Positions 1 through 9,033 are shown, counted from the stretch's first letter. The stretch: DNA of 64,000 nucleotides from Streptomyces klenkii (GCF_003626645.1 NZ_RBAM01000009.1:124001-188000); one strand, 5' to 3'. Notes: a model not told the origin generated them from the sequence alone. Made by a program: numbers and translations.

Positions 1-1809
1 GCGGCCGTCGCCGACTACACCAGCGCCACCGCCTACCACCTGGAGGCCGGCGGCGGCGCGCTGCCCGAGCGGGAGGCGGCCGACCGGGCGCTCGCCGCCG
101 CCCGCGTCTCCCGCGCGCCCGTCACCGAACGCCCCGCCTCGCCCTCCGCGCACGACCGGGCCCTCAACCACACCCGCGCGGCCGTCCGCCACGTGCGCGA
201 CCAGCTCGACCGCCTCGCCGACTGCCCCGGCCCCCTCCCCGCCGACCCCGACGCCGTCACCCTGCTCCGGCACACCGAGCTCTCCCTGCGGTCCGTCGCC
301 GGCGAGCTGCGCACCGGCACCGCCGGCACCCACCCCGACCCGCTGCCCGCCGCCCTCGCCGCCTTCGACGCCGTCCGCGCCGCCGGCCTGCGGGGCACGG
401 CCACCGAGCGGCTGCGCCAGGACGCCGTCGCCCGGGGCGCCGCAGAAGGCGCCCGGCTGGCCGGCGAGGCCGCCCGCATCGCCCTCGGCCACGGGCCCCC
501 CGCCGGGCACGGCCCCCCGGCCGGGGACACCGGCGGCTCCGCGCGGCCCGGCACGGACGTCTTCGCGTACGCCACCGCGCCCGCCTACCGGCTGTGGTGG
601 CAGCGCCTGCGCGTCCACCTGACACCCCACTCGGTCCACTTTCAGAACGCCCTGCGCCTGGCCGCCGCGCTCGCCTGCGCCCGGCTGGTCGTCGGTGTCC
701 TCGACCTCTCGCACGGCTTCTGGGTGCTGCTCGCCACCCTCAGCCTCATGCGCACCTCGGCGGCCGACACCCGGGCGGCCCTGGGCCCGGCCTTCGCCGG
801 CACGGTCGCGGGTGCGGCCGTCGCGGCCCTCATGCTCTACGCCGTCGGGGACCGGCCCCTCGTCTATGCCGTCGCGATGCCCTTCGTCATCCTCATCGGC
901 TTCACCCTGGGCCCGCCGCTCGGGCCCGGCTGGACACAGGCCGCCTACACGCTCGCCTTCGTCCTCGTCTTCAGCCAGCTCGCCACCGCCGACTGGCACC
1001 TGTCCGAGGTCCGGATCCTCGACGTCCTCGTCGGCGGCGCGATCGGTGCCGTCGCCGGCCTGCTGGCCTGGCCGCGCGGCGGCCGGGGCGAACTGGGGCG
1101 CGACATGGCCGACTACCTCGCCGAGTGCGCCGTGGCCTGCCGCGCCGTGACCGCGCTGCTGGGCGACGACCGGTTCCGGCGCGAGCGCTCCCAGGGGGAC
1201 CCGCTGCGCCCCGCGCGCCGCGCGATGTACCTCGCCGAGGCGTCCTTCGCCCAGTACTTGACGGAGCGCATGCACTGCCGGCGGCCCGAGCAGCACTGGG
1301 AGGCCGCCCTGGCCACCGGCCGCGCCGTCGTGCACGGAGCCGAGCTGCTGCTGATGACCCACCAGGACGGCCTGCGCGAGCCCCTCCCGCCGGGTCCGGC
1401 CGCCGCGCTGACCGGCCTCGCGGGGCAGGTGGCGCAGGAGGTGCTGCGCGCGGCGGACTCCTTGCGCAGCGGCCCGCCGAGCGAGCCCCGCACGACCGTC
1501 TCCCGCTATCCGGCGGAGGAGTCCGGCCCGCTGCGCCGCGCCACCGACCGGCAGCCGGGCATCAGCGACGCCCACGTGCTGCTCATCGTCGACACCGAGG
1601 CGTGGCTCACCGGCGTGGCCCACGACGCGGTGCGGACGCGGGCGGCTCCGCGCCGGACGGACGTGCCGGCCACACGTCGAGCAGACCCGCCGGGATCGTG
1701 GCCGGCGGCCGGGCCGGGCGCCGCCGCGGACGGCCTCCGGCACCGTCCTCCTCCGGTTCGTCCCCGGCACGGGGGTGGACGACCAGGACCGGGCACCGGG
1801 CGTGCCTGA
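1..1809 (+). CDS. FUSC-family integral membrane protein, 5' partial
   Basis: The frame is open from the first base, so the N-terminus lies outside the window; 602 codons are visible. An Ala/Arg-rich soluble part is followed from about visible residue 215 by closely spaced hydrophobic segments (for example ALRLAAALACARLVVGV and GFWVLLATLSLM) up to about residue 350, the usual FUSC arrangement of a cytoplasmic domain next to a membrane domain. FUSC proteins are thought to export aromatic acids or similar compounds; the substrate here cannot be inferred. The last 65 or so codons are Arg/Pro-rich and lie inside the opposing stress-protein gene, so they look like read-through beyond the conserved domain, which seems to end near VDTEAWLTGVAHDAV. 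Confidence 0.85.
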   Translation, partial: AAVADYTSATAYHLEAGGGALPEREAADRALAAARVSRAPVTERPASPSAHDRALNHTRAAVRHVRDQLDRLADCPGPLPADPDAVTLLRHTELSLRSVAGELRTGTAGTHPDPLPAALAAFDAVRAAGLRGTATERLRQDAVARGAAEGARLAGEAARIALGHGPPAGHGPPAGDTGGSARPGTDVFAYATAPAYRLWWQRLRVHLTPHSVHFQNALRLAAALACARLVVGVLDLSHGFWVLLATLSLMRTSAADTRAALGPAFAGTVAGAAVAALMLYAVGDRPLVYAVAMPFVILIGFTLGPPLGPGWTQAAYTLAFVLVFSQLATADWHLSEVRILDVLVGGAIGAVAGLLAWPRGGRGELGRDMADYLAECAVACRAVTALLGDDRFRRERSQGDPLRPARRAMYLAEASFAQYLTERMHCRRPEQHWEAALATGRAVVHGAELLLMTHQDGLREPLPPGPAAALTGLAGQVAQEVLRAADSLRSGPPSEPRTTVSRYPAEESGPLRRATDRQPGISDAHVLLIVDTEAWLTGVAHDAVRTRAAPRRTDVPATRRADPPGSWPAAGPGAAADGLRHRPPPVRPRHGGGRPGPGTGRA

Positions 1810-2215
1810 GGCAGTGGCGGCTGACCGAGCCGTGCACCAGCCGGTGGACGGGGCCGTGGCTGCCCGCCCCCATCACCAGCATGTCGGTGTCCTCGCGCGC
1901 GCACGCCACGAGCGCCGGCCCGGCGTCCGCCCGCAGCACCCGCGGGCGCACCCGCAGGCGCCGCGCGTCCTCGCCCAGAGCCCTGCGGCAGGCCCGTGAC
2001 AGCTTGTCCCGGGCCGCTCGCTCCCAGTGGGCGCAGATGTCGGGCGGCGCCGGCTGCACGGCGTCGGCCGCCTCTCCGCCCGGGGGCTGCCAGGCGAGCA
2101 CCGGGCAGAGCACGGCACCGTGGTGGTCCGCCTCCTGCGCGGCCTGCCTGAGGGCGGCCAGGCTGCCCGCCGATCCGTCCACTCCGACGACGACGCGCGT
2201 CACGTCCTTGGGCAT
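1607..2215 (-). CDS. Universal stress protein, single Usp domain
   Basis: This 202-residue protein has one Usp domain. It starts MPKDVTRVVVGVDGS, the typical first beta strand, and carries the ATP-type signature MGAGSHGPVHRLVHGSVS followed by RCPVLVVHP near residue 150. The ATG at 2215 is chosen because the domain begins directly after it and GGAG lies upstream; a longer frame adds only an Arg-rich leader. Members bind ATP and accumulate in stress or dormancy, often under hypoxia control in actinobacteria. The Pro/Arg-rich tail after the domain overlaps about 200 bp of the convergent FUSC gene, and neither gene has an obvious terminator between them. Confidence 0.85.
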   Translation of the reverse strand: MPKDVTRVVVGVDGSAGSLAALRQAAQEADHHGAVLCPVLAWQPPGGEAADAVQPAPPDICAHWERAARDKLSRACRRALGEDARRLRVRPRVLRADAGPALVACAREDTDMLVMGAGSHGPVHRLVHGSVSRHCLRHARCPVLVVHPRAGDEPEEDGAGGRPRRRPARPPATIPAGLLDVWPARPSGAEPPASAPRRGPRR

Positions 2216-2296
2216 GGGCTCCGTCCTTTCCCTCCGCGGACCTCTCGCTCCTCGTCCGGCTCCTCGGTCCGGCTCTGTGTCCACTCCTTGTCCACG

Positions 2297-3847
2297 CTAG
2301 GAAAGGCAGTCCCCGGACGGCATCGGCCGTATGGCCGAAATGACCGAAAAGGCCGGATCTACCGGATCCGGGGGCGCCGTCTCCGCCAGCCGGTCCGCGA
2401 CCTGCCGGGCCTGGCGGACCACGTTCCGCAAGTGGTTCGCGAAGGGGATGTGGACGTGCGTGCCCACCCCCACCACCCACACGCGCTCCGGCGGCGCCCC
2501 CGGCCTGCTCCGTACCCGCAGGTCCGCCTCCAGGCGGCCGACCGCCGTGCCCCCGGCGGGCGCCCCGTCCAGGTGCAGGGCGGTCCGCTCCCGGTCCCAG
2601 TGCAGGACCGGCCGCTCGAAGCCCGTGGCGTTGACGACGTAGTCGTACGTCTCCGGCGCGGCCCCGGAGCGCTCCACCCGCCACAGGCCGTCCTCGAAGG
2701 AGACGGCCCGCGGGTAGGGGCGGGCCACGCGCAGCGCCCCCGAGTCGAAGTGCGCGAGCAGCCGCCGGGCGTTCACGCGGGCCAGGGCGGTCGCGTACCG
2801 GTCGGTAAGCCAGGCGAACTCCGCCGACAGCTCCTCCAGCCGGCCCGCGGGCAGCGCCGGGGCGAGCGAGATGAGCTGCTCGATCATGGGCACGATGACG
2901 TCCGGCCAGGCACAGGCGCCCGCCTCGGCCAGGGTGGTCTCCTCGCGCAGCCGCCGCACGGGATCCGAGGCGCGGGAGACCTGCCGGCGCAGCGGGCGCC
3001 GGTCGTACAGCCGCACCGCCTCCACGACGCACCGCGCCAGCCTGTCCTCCAGGTACGGGTCCGCCGGGTCGAGGCGGGGGACGCGCTCCAGCGGCGGGTA
3101 CGCGCGCAGCGGCGCGGCGAGGGACTCGCGCACGGCGGGCAGCTTCCCCGACGGCGAGGTGAGGGTGGCGCGGTGCCCGTCGCGGCACAGCAGGAGCGCC
3201 GCGTCGGCCGCCGACTGGTGGGTGCCGAGGACCAGCACCCGGGAGCGCGGGCGCAGGCCCTCCCGGATCCGGCTCGACGGGTAGGGACTGTCGAGGTAGC
3301 GCGGGTGGTGCCGGAACTCCGCGAAGCCGTACGGGATGCGGGGGCGCTGGACGCCGGTGCAGACGACGACGTCGTCGGCGTACAGCTCCTCGCCCGTGCT
3401 CAGCCGCACCCGGTGGCCGCCGCGGCCGTCCGCCGCCGCGCCGACGCTCTCCGCCGAGGCCCGCACGTGCTCCACGGCGATGCCGGCCCGCCCGGCCTGC
3501 TCCCGGGCCCGGGCCGCGCGGTCCGCGCAGTACTCGGCCATGCGGGCGCGGGGGACGCAGTCCTTCGCGGAGCCCGTCCAGCCCTGCGCGCGCAGGTGCT
3601 CGACGAAGTCGCCGGGCCGGTCGGCGAGGAGCGAATTGAGCTCGGCGGCCGAGTTGCACAGCAGCAGCGGGTCCTCGTCCCCGAAGGCGAGTCCCCAGCC
3701 GGCCGGGCGGGGGTCCACGACGCGGACGGCCCGCACGGGGTGCGGGGGCCGGCGGCCGGAGAGCGTGCGGACCAGCTGCACCAGCAGGCTGGTCCCGGCG
3801 ACCCCGCCGCCGATGACGACGACCTCCCGGCCGGTGTCATCCTTCAC
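2297..3847 (-). CDS. FAD/NAD(P)-binding oxidoreductase (FAD_NAD_binding_9 type)
   Basis: The 516-residue protein opens almost at once with a dinucleotide-binding motif (VVVIGGGVAGTSLL) and has a second Rossmann-like segment near the middle (VLVLGTHQSAADAALL). A late motif VVNATGFERP resembles the ATG region of FAD-dependent monooxygenase-like proteins. It fits the large actinobacterial FAD/NAD(P)-binding family whose members often hydroxylate or oxidise small amines or acids; the substrate is unknown. GTG at 3847 is preferred because AGAAGGG lies 8 nt upstream; GTG at 3853 is too close to that site. The gene diverges from the MFS transporter across 124 bp, which suggests shared regulation. 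Confidence 0.8.
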   Translation of the reverse strand: MKDDTGREVVVIGGGVAGTSLLVQLVRTLSGRRPPHPVRAVRVVDPRPAGWGLAFGDEDPLLLCNSAAELNSLLADRPGDFVEHLRAQGWTGSAKDCVPRARMAEYCADRAARAREQAGRAGIAVEHVRASAESVGAAADGRGGHRVRLSTGEELYADDVVVCTGVQRPRIPYGFAEFRHHPRYLDSPYPSSRIREGLRPRSRVLVLGTHQSAADAALLLCRDGHRATLTSPSGKLPAVRESLAAPLRAYPPLERVPRLDPADPYLEDRLARCVVEAVRLYDRRPLRRQVSRASDPVRRLREETTLAEAGACAWPDVIVPMIEQLISLAPALPAGRLEELSAEFAWLTDRYATALARVNARRLLAHFDSGALRVARPYPRAVSFEDGLWRVERSGAAPETYDYVVNATGFERPVLHWDRERTALHLDGAPAGGTAVGRLEADLRVRSRPGAPPERVWVVGVGTHVHIPFANHLRNVVRQARQVADRLAETAPPDPVDPAFSVISAIRPMPSGDCLS

Positions 3848-3971
3848 ATCCACCGCCCTTCTCCCGGCTCTCACTCCCGGGCCCGTAGAGCACAATGCCC
3901 AGCCGGCCGGCCCGCGGAACCCGCCCGGCCTTCCGGATGCGGGCCACCGGCCCTGCGGATACGTTCCGGCT

Positions 3972-5507
3972 GTGGACCGTCTCTCCTCCGAAGGCCCTCC
4001 TGAGCAGGCGCGGGCCGATCCCGCGCGCTGGGGGATGCTCGCCGTGCTGTGCGCGAGCCTGCTGCTCGTGGCCATGGACGCCACCATCCTCAACGTGGCC
4101 CTGCCCTCGCTCATCAAGGAGATGCGGCCCGACGCCCTGGAACAGCTCTGGATCATCGACATCTACGGGCTCGTCCTCGGCGGCCTGCTCGTCACCGCGG
4201 GCGCGGTCGGCGACCGGTACGGCCGGAAACTGCTGTTCACCACCGGATTCACGGTCTTCGGCGCGGCCTCGGTGCTCGCCGCCACGGCAGGCCTGACCGA
4301 GAGCGTCCTCCAGCTCATCGCCGGGCGCGTCCTGCTCGCCATCGGCGGGGCCATGGTGATGCCGTCCACCCTGTCCCTGATCCGCACCATCTTCCCCGAC
4401 CCCCACGAGCGCACCCTCGCCATCGGGATCTGGGCCGCCGTCGCCGGGGCGGGCGCCGCGATCGGCCCCCTGGTCGGCGGGCTGCTGGTGAACGCCTTCT
4501 CCTGGTCGGCGGCGTTCTGGGTCAACGTCCCCGTCGTCCTGGTCACCGTCGTGGCGGCCGTCCTCCTGCTGCCCGAGTACCGCAGCCCCTCCCACCACGA
4601 CCTCGACCTCGTCGCCGCCCTGCTCTCGGTGGCCGGGGTGGTCCTCACCGCCTGGGGCATCAAACACCTGGCCGGCGGCTTCCGGCCCGCCGACCTCGCC
4701 GCCCTGCTCGCCGGCCTCGCGGCCCTGACCTGGTTCGTCCGCCGCCAGCTGCAATCCGCCGACCCGCTGCTGGACGTCCGCCTCTTTACGAACCGCCCCT
4801 TCCTGGCCGCGGCCCTCGCCACCCTCATCGCCATGATGGGCATCGGCGCGGCCCTCTACCTGATCTCGCTGTGGCTCCAGTACGTCCGCGGCCACGACGC
4901 CCTCGCCGCCGGCCTGCGCACCCTGCCGGTGGCCCTCGCCCTGCTCGCCTCCTCGCTGCTCACGCCGTGGCTGCTGCGCCGCACGGGCGTCCGCACCGTC
5001 CTGACAGCGGGCCTGGCCGCCCTGACGTGCGGCTTCGCCCTCCTCGCCGGCGCGCCCCAGCCGCTGGGCTACGGCGTCGTCGCCGTCGCCCTCGTCACCT
5101 TCGGCATCGGCGACGGCATGGCGATCACCGCCGCCGCGGCCGTCATGGTCGCCGCCGTCCGCCCCGAACGCGCCGGCCAGGCCGGCGCCGTCTCCGAGAG
5201 CGCCTACGAACTGGGCATCGGCTTCGGCGTCGCCCTCCTCGGCAGCATCCACACCTCCCTCTTCCGCTCCGGCATGCCCCCCGGCATCCCGCCGGCCGCC
5301 CGGGAATCGGTGGGCAGCGCCGACCAGGCGGCCCGCGCCCTCGGCTACGGCACGAGGGAGGGCCGCACCCTGCTCGCCGCGGCGAGAACGGCCTTCGACG
5401 ACGCCCTGCGCACCACGTCCCTGGTGTCGGCGATCATCGTGGCGGCGGCCGTGGCCCTCGCGGCATTCCTCGTCCCGAAGAACTTCCGCGCGGACTCCGC
5501 GCACTGA
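3972..5507 (+). CDS. MFS drug:H+ antiporter, DHA2 (14-TM) family
   Basis: The 511-residue protein is almost wholly hydrophobic, with about 14 membrane spans. It contains the MFS motif A loop (GAVGDRYGRKLLF, near residue 80) and the family opening VAMDATILNVALPSL, typical of QacA/EmrB-like multidrug exporters. GTG at 3972 gives a short hydrophilic N-terminus; ATG at 4035 is an alternative start immediately before the first span. It is transcribed away from the FAD oxidoreductase and is followed after 15 bp by the exchanger-like gene, with which it may be co-transcribed. No dedicated regulator lies next to it. Confidence 0.88.
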   Translation: MDRLSSEGPPEQARADPARWGMLAVLCASLLLVAMDATILNVALPSLIKEMRPDALEQLWIIDIYGLVLGGLLVTAGAVGDRYGRKLLFTTGFTVFGAASVLAATAGLTESVLQLIAGRVLLAIGGAMVMPSTLSLIRTIFPDPHERTLAIGIWAAVAGAGAAIGPLVGGLLVNAFSWSAAFWVNVPVVLVTVVAAVLLLPEYRSPSHHDLDLVAALLSVAGVVLTAWGIKHLAGGFRPADLAALLAGLAALTWFVRRQLQSADPLLDVRLFTNRPFLAAALATLIAMMGIGAALYLISLWLQYVRGHDALAAGLRTLPVALALLASSLLTPWLLRRTGVRTVLTAGLAALTCGFALLAGAPQPLGYGVVAVALVTFGIGDGMAITAAAAVMVAAVRPERAGQAGAVSESAYELGIGFGVALLGSIHTSLFRSGMPPGIPPAARESVGSADQAARALGYGTREGRTLLAAARTAFDDALRTTSLVSAIIVAAAVALAAFLVPKNFRADSAH

Positions 5508-5522
5508 CGTTCAGGAGCCGGT

Positions 5523-6755
5523 ATGCGCGAGTCGGCGGCCCCGCCCTCCGTCCTGGCGAGCGCGGTGCGGATTGCGGTTGCCTGTGCGGGGGCGGTTCCT
5601 GCGGTTGTGGTGCGGTTGAGCGGGGGCGAGCCGGCGCCCGGGGCGGCCGTCGGCGTGTTCGGGCTCGGCGTGCTGAGTGCGGCGCTGTTGCTGATGTGGG
5701 CCGCGGAGACGGCCCGCGCGGACATGGCCGGGGCGCTCGCGCTCGCCCTCCTGGCCTTCATCGCCGTGCTGCCCGAGTACGCCGTCGACCTCTACTTCGC
5801 CTACGCGGCCGGCTCCGACCCCTCCTACGCCGCGTACGCGGCGGCCAACATGACCGGCGCCAACCGGCTGCTGGTGGGCGTCGGCTGGCCGCTCGTCGCG
5901 CTCGCCGCCGCGCTGTCCCGGCGCCGCCGGGGCGTCGCCCCGGGACCGGTCGTCCTGGAGCCGCACCGCCGGATCGACGTGGCCTTCCTCGCCGTGGCCG
6001 CGGTCGTCGCCTTCGTCATGCCGCTCACCCGGGAGATCAGCTGGTACGTGCCGGTCGTGCTCATCCCCTGGTACGGCTACTACCTCTACCGGATCGGGAA
6101 GTGCGGTTCGGGCGAGATGGAGGAGATGGTCGGCGTGCCGGCGCGGCTCGCCGCGCTGCCCCGGGCCGGCCGGCGCACCACCACGGCCGTGCTGTTCGCC
6201 GGCGCCGCGGCGGTCGTCTTCGCGTGCGCCGAGCCGTTCGCGCACGGCCTGGTCGAGGCGGGCGCCTCGCTCGGCATCGACCGCTTCGTCCTGGTGCAGT
6301 GGCTCGCGCCGCTCGCCTCCGAGGCCCCGGAGCTGATCGTCGCCGTGGTCTTCGCGTGGCGCGCGCGGGCCGGCGACGGGCTCGGCGCGCTGCTGTCCAG
6401 CAAGGTCAACCAGTGGACGCTGCTGGTCGGCTGCCTGCCCCTCGCCTATGCGCTCGGCGGGGGAGGGGCGGCCCTGCCGCTGGTCACCCGTCAGGTGGAC
6501 GAGGTCGCCCTGACGGCCGCACAGACCGTCCTGGCCGTCGTCGTCCTGCTGGACCTGCGCTTCGCGCGGTGGCAGGCGGCCGCCCTGTTCGTCCTGTTCG
6601 CGGTGCAGTTCGCGCTTCCCGGCGAGTACGCCCGAGAGGTGCTGACCTACGTCTACCTGGGCCTGGCGGCCCTCCTGCTGACGACGCGGGTCCGGTACCT
6701 CCCGGCCACCGGGCGGGCCCTCGGCGGGCGGATCGAGGGCGATCCGCACTTCTGA
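5523..6755 (+). CDS. Sodium/calcium exchanger-like (CaCA) membrane protein
   Basis: This 410-residue protein has ten or so membrane spans arranged as two halves. Each half carries an alpha-repeat-like signature: LPEYAVDLYFAYAAGS with NMTGANRLLVGVGWP in the first, and LASEAPELIVAVVFAWR with LSSKVNQWTLLVG in the second. The paired acidic residues (PEY, PEL) and Asn-rich partner helices are characteristic of Na+/Ca2+ (cation) antiporters. A hydrophilic loop near residues 190-220 links the halves. Cation specificity is not visible. It begins 15 bp after the MFS gene, with CAGGAG just upstream of the ATG, so the two probably form an operon. Confidence 0.8.
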   Translation: MRESAAPPSVLASAVRIAVACAGAVPAVVVRLSGGEPAPGAAVGVFGLGVLSAALLLMWAAETARADMAGALALALLAFIAVLPEYAVDLYFAYAAGSDPSYAAYAAANMTGANRLLVGVGWPLVALAAALSRRRRGVAPGPVVLEPHRRIDVAFLAVAAVVAFVMPLTREISWYVPVVLIPWYGYYLYRIGKCGSGEMEEMVGVPARLAALPRAGRRTTTAVLFAGAAAVVFACAEPFAHGLVEAGASLGIDRFVLVQWLAPLASEAPELIVAVVFAWRARAGDGLGALLSSKVNQWTLLVGCLPLAYALGGGGAALPLVTRQVDEVALTAAQTVLAVVVLLDLRFARWQAAALFVLFAVQFALPGEYAREVLTYVYLGLAALLLTTRVRYLPATGRALGGRIEGDPHF

Positions 6756-6819
6756 CGGGGTGCCGGCAAGCCTCTGACGAAGTGCCGGCAAGCGTCCGGC
6801 GAGGCCGCCCGGCCGCGGC

Positions 6820-7902
6820 CTACGGCTCCGCGATCAGCTCCATCACCGCCTTCAGCCCGTCCGTGGCCAGCGCCCTGCGCTGCCGGTCGGCCGGGGTGCC
6901 CCGGCGCAGCAGCCGGTGCACCAGCGAGCTCACCTGCCGGGTGTCGCCCGCCTCCTCCAGCGACTGCCCTATGTGCACGAGGAGGGAGCGGACGACGTCG
7001 TCCGCGCCGCGGCGCAGGCCCGCGGGGTCCACGAGCACCCCGTCGAGGCCGTGCCGCGCGGCGTGCCAGTTCGCGGCGGCGAGGAGCTCCGGCAGGCAGG
7101 GTGTCGGGGGCCGCCCGGCCTTCTCGTCGCGGATGGCGGTGGCGACCAGCCCGCGGACGATGCCGGCGAACATGACGGAGTCGTCGGCCCGCAACTGCAC
7201 GTCCAGGCAGCGCACCTCGATCGTGGGGTAGCGCTCCGAGAGCCGCGCCTGCCAGTACAACTGGCCCCGGTCGGCGATCGCACCGGCCGTCATCAGCGCG
7301 TTGATGCGCTCCTCGTAGTCCGCGAGGCCGTGGAAGTACGGGGGCGGGCCGCTGACCGGCCAGCGGCTGTAGACCACGGTCCGCCAGCTGGAGAAGCCGG
7401 TGTCCTGGCCGTTCCACAGCGGGGAGTTGCCCGCCATAGCGACGAGGACGGGCAGCCAGGGCCGCACCCGGTTGAGGACCGCGACGCCCATCTCGCGGTC
7501 GGGGATGGCGACATGGACGTGCATGCCGTGGACGAACTGCTCGTCCACGAGCTGGGCGGCACGCGTCCGCATCGCCAGATAGCGCGGGTTGATGGTGACC
7601 GGGACGGGCTCGGGGCCCGAGCACGGCGCCGTTCCGCAGGCGGCGATCCGGCAGCCGGACCGCTTGGCGGCGGAGCTCACCGCGTGGCGCAGCCGCAGCA
7701 GGTGCCGGCCGGCCTCGGCGAGATCGGAGCAGACCGGAGTGGCAACTTCCACCTGGGCCTGCAACAGCTCCGCCTGAATCTCCCGCTCGTGCACGACCGG
7801 ATCCAGGTCGACCGCCGCCCGGACCTCGTCGGCCAGGGGTACCGGCAGTGCGGTGGCCGGGTCGAGCAGAAGATACTCCTCCTCGATCCCTAGGGTGAGC
7901 AT
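6820..7902 (-). CDS. Carboxylate-amine ligase, glutamate-cysteine ligase type 2 (YbdK) family
   Basis: The 360-residue protein begins LTLGIEEEYLLLDP, the Glu-rich metal-binding opening of the GCS2 family, and continues with HEREIQAELLQAQVE and the internal block FVHGMHVHVAIPDREMGV, both standard for YbdK-like ligases. These enzymes have weak gamma-glutamylcysteine ligase activity in vitro; in Streptomyces, which makes mycothiol rather than glutathione, the true amine and acid substrates are unknown. Length matches the family (about 360-380). It stands alone, convergent with the exchanger gene and divergent from the riboswitch-controlled hydrolase. Confidence 0.85.
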   Translation of the reverse strand: MLTLGIEEEYLLLDPATALPVPLADEVRAAVDLDPVVHEREIQAELLQAQVEVATPVCSDLAEAGRHLLRLRHAVSSAAKRSGCRIAACGTAPCSGPEPVPVTINPRYLAMRTRAAQLVDEQFVHGMHVHVAIPDREMGVAVLNRVRPWLPVLVAMAGNSPLWNGQDTGFSSWRTVVYSRWPVSGPPPYFHGLADYEERINALMTAGAIADRGQLYWQARLSERYPTIEVRCLDVQLRADDSVMFAGIVRGLVATAIRDEKAGRPPTPCLPELLAAANWHAARHGLDGVLVDPAGLRRGADDVVRSLLVHIGQSLEEAGDTRQVSSLVHRLLRRGTPADRQRRALATDGLKAVMELIAEP

Positions 7903-8254
7903 GCCGTAGGGCTACCCTCGGGCCCTTGCTGCGAACCGCACGGAGCCCGCCGCTCCGGCTTTCTGACGCAAAGACGCCCTGCCGCGCCCCCGTTCACCTC
8001 GTCCTTCGCGCCCTGCCGCGGTGACTCGAATCAGTTCTTCAACCGCCTTTTGATAAAAGGGATTTCCCGCTGCTCGTGATGCCGGGTAACACCCCGGTTC
8101 CGCGGGCCGACGCGAAGTGAAGAAGTTCACAGAAGCCCCTTTCGGCTCCGAATTCCGGCAGTTCGTGATGCAGGATCGTGCATCGAACAACAAGATCCCG
8201 TCACCGAGGCGGGCGACCCGGGCGGACGCCGAGTCCTGCCGCCGTACCGGGTGC
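7903..8254. other. Intergenic region upstream of the riboswitch
   Basis: About 350 bp between the ligase start and the riboswitch. It has a somewhat lower GC stretch around 8040-8075 (including TTTTGATAAAAG) that could hold the promoter for the riboswitch transcript. No coding frame with credible composition is seen. Confidence 0.4.
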
Positions 8255-8400
8255 GGAGCAGAAACGAATGGATCGGCAGGAGCGGGAGACCCGAGCACGG
8301 CGGACCACGATGGCGGTGGTCCTTGGGGTGAAGCCATTTCGCATGGCCGGGCAACTTCGACAGCCCGAACCCGACAGGTCATCTTTCGTAGGCGGATGAC
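8255..8400 (+). promoter_or_regulatory. Cyclic di-AMP riboswitch (ydaO-yuaA class)
   Basis: The stretch in front of the NlpC/P60 gene carries the conserved blocks of the ydaO aptamer in the right order: AGGAGCGGGAGACCCGAG (about 8277-8295), TTGGGGTGAAGCC (about 8321-8333), then GCCCGAACCCGACAGGTCA and TTTCGTAGGCG (about 8361-8395). In this class c-di-AMP binding usually turns expression off; in Streptomyces it is known in front of cell-wall hydrolase genes such as rpf and NlpC/P60 types. The aptamer ends about 20 nt before the start codon, leaving little room for a separate terminator, so control may act on the ribosome site. Exact ends are approximate. Confidence 0.85.
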
Positions 8401-8413
8401 GAAGGGTTTTGGC

Positions 8414-8887
8414 ATGTCTGCGTTCCCTGGCATATCCACGCTCATGTCCCGCGCCGGTGCCGCCTCCGTGGTCACCGCCGCCACCGTGACCGCGTCCATG
8501 CTGCTTCCCGGCATGTCGGCCGAGGCGAGTGCGGCCACCCCGGGCGCCGCCGCCCTGAAGGTCGCGGCCTCCAAGCAGGGCTCCCCCTACCAGTACGGCG
8601 CCGCCGGCCCCAACCGGTTCGACTGCTCGGGCCTCACGCTCTACTCGTTCAAGAAGGTCGGCAAGAACCTGCCGCGCACCGCGGCCGACCAGTACAACAA
8701 GACCCGGCACATCTCCTCCGGCTCCCGCCAGGCGGGCGACCTGGTCTTCTTCCACTCGGGCAGCAACGTCTACCACGTCGGTATCTACGCGGGTAGCAAC
8801 AAGATCTGGCACTCGCCCAAGCCCGGCGCGTCGGTGCGCCTGGAGAAGATCTGGTCCGGCAGCGTCTGGTACGGCCGGGTCAACTGA
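8414..8887 (+). CDS. Secreted NlpC/P60 cell-wall endopeptidase, riboswitch-controlled
   Basis: The 157-residue precursor has a signal peptide (MSAFPG start, hydrophobic core about residues 15-35, cleavage near AEASA-A) followed directly by one NlpC/P60 domain. The catalytic residues are visible: Cys71 in FDCSGLTLYS, His121 in YHVGIYAG and His133 in IWHSPKPGA. These enzymes cut peptide stems of peptidoglycan. There is no separate wall-binding domain, so it is a minimal version. ATG at 8414 has GAAGGG 7 nt upstream; an in-frame ATG at 8396 lies inside the riboswitch and is less likely. Control by c-di-AMP fits a role in wall turnover during germination or growth. Confidence 0.9.
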   Translation: MSAFPGISTLMSRAGAASVVTAATVTASMLLPGMSAEASAATPGAAALKVAASKQGSPYQYGAAGPNRFDCSGLTLYSFKKVGKNLPRTAADQYNKTRHISSGSRQAGDLVFFHSGSNVYHVGIYAGSNKIWHSPKPGASVRLEKIWSGSVWYGRVN

Positions 8888-8894
8888 TCACGCG

Positions 8895-8944
8895 GGCCGG
8901 CCACGTAAACCGATCGCGTCGGCCGGCCACGTAAACCGATCGCG
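8895..8944. repeat. 24-bp tandem direct repeat, two copies
   Basis: Two identical 24-bp copies (8895-8918 and 8921-8944) beginning GGCCGGCCACGTAAACC lie 2 bp apart just after the NlpC/P60 stop. They look like a local duplication in the 3' untranslated region; no function is evident. Confidence 0.8.
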
Positions 8945-8991
8945 CCGCACACGCCCGACCGGGCCGGGGCGACCCTACCCCGGCCCGGAGA

Positions 8992-9025
8992 CCTCCGGGG
9001 ATCCCTCCGCGGGCATCCCCGGAGG
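8992..9025. terminator. Bidirectional hairpin terminator
   Basis: A perfect 11-bp stem (CCTCCGGGGAT pairing with ATCCCCGGAGG) closes a 12-nt loop between the convergent NlpC/P60 and protease genes. No U-tract follows, as is usual in Streptomyces. Confidence 0.7.
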
Positions 9026-9033
9026 AGTGTGCG

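Noticed and set aside
3837..5504. A 555-codon frame antisense to the first MFS gene
   Set aside because: Product is an Asp/Glu/Gly/Arg/His low-complexity chain; the sense frame is a clear 14-TM transporter.
8117..8413. Upstream extension of the NlpC/P60 reading frame
   Set aside because: The extension overlaps the riboswitch aptamer and would put about 100 charged residues before a clear signal peptide.
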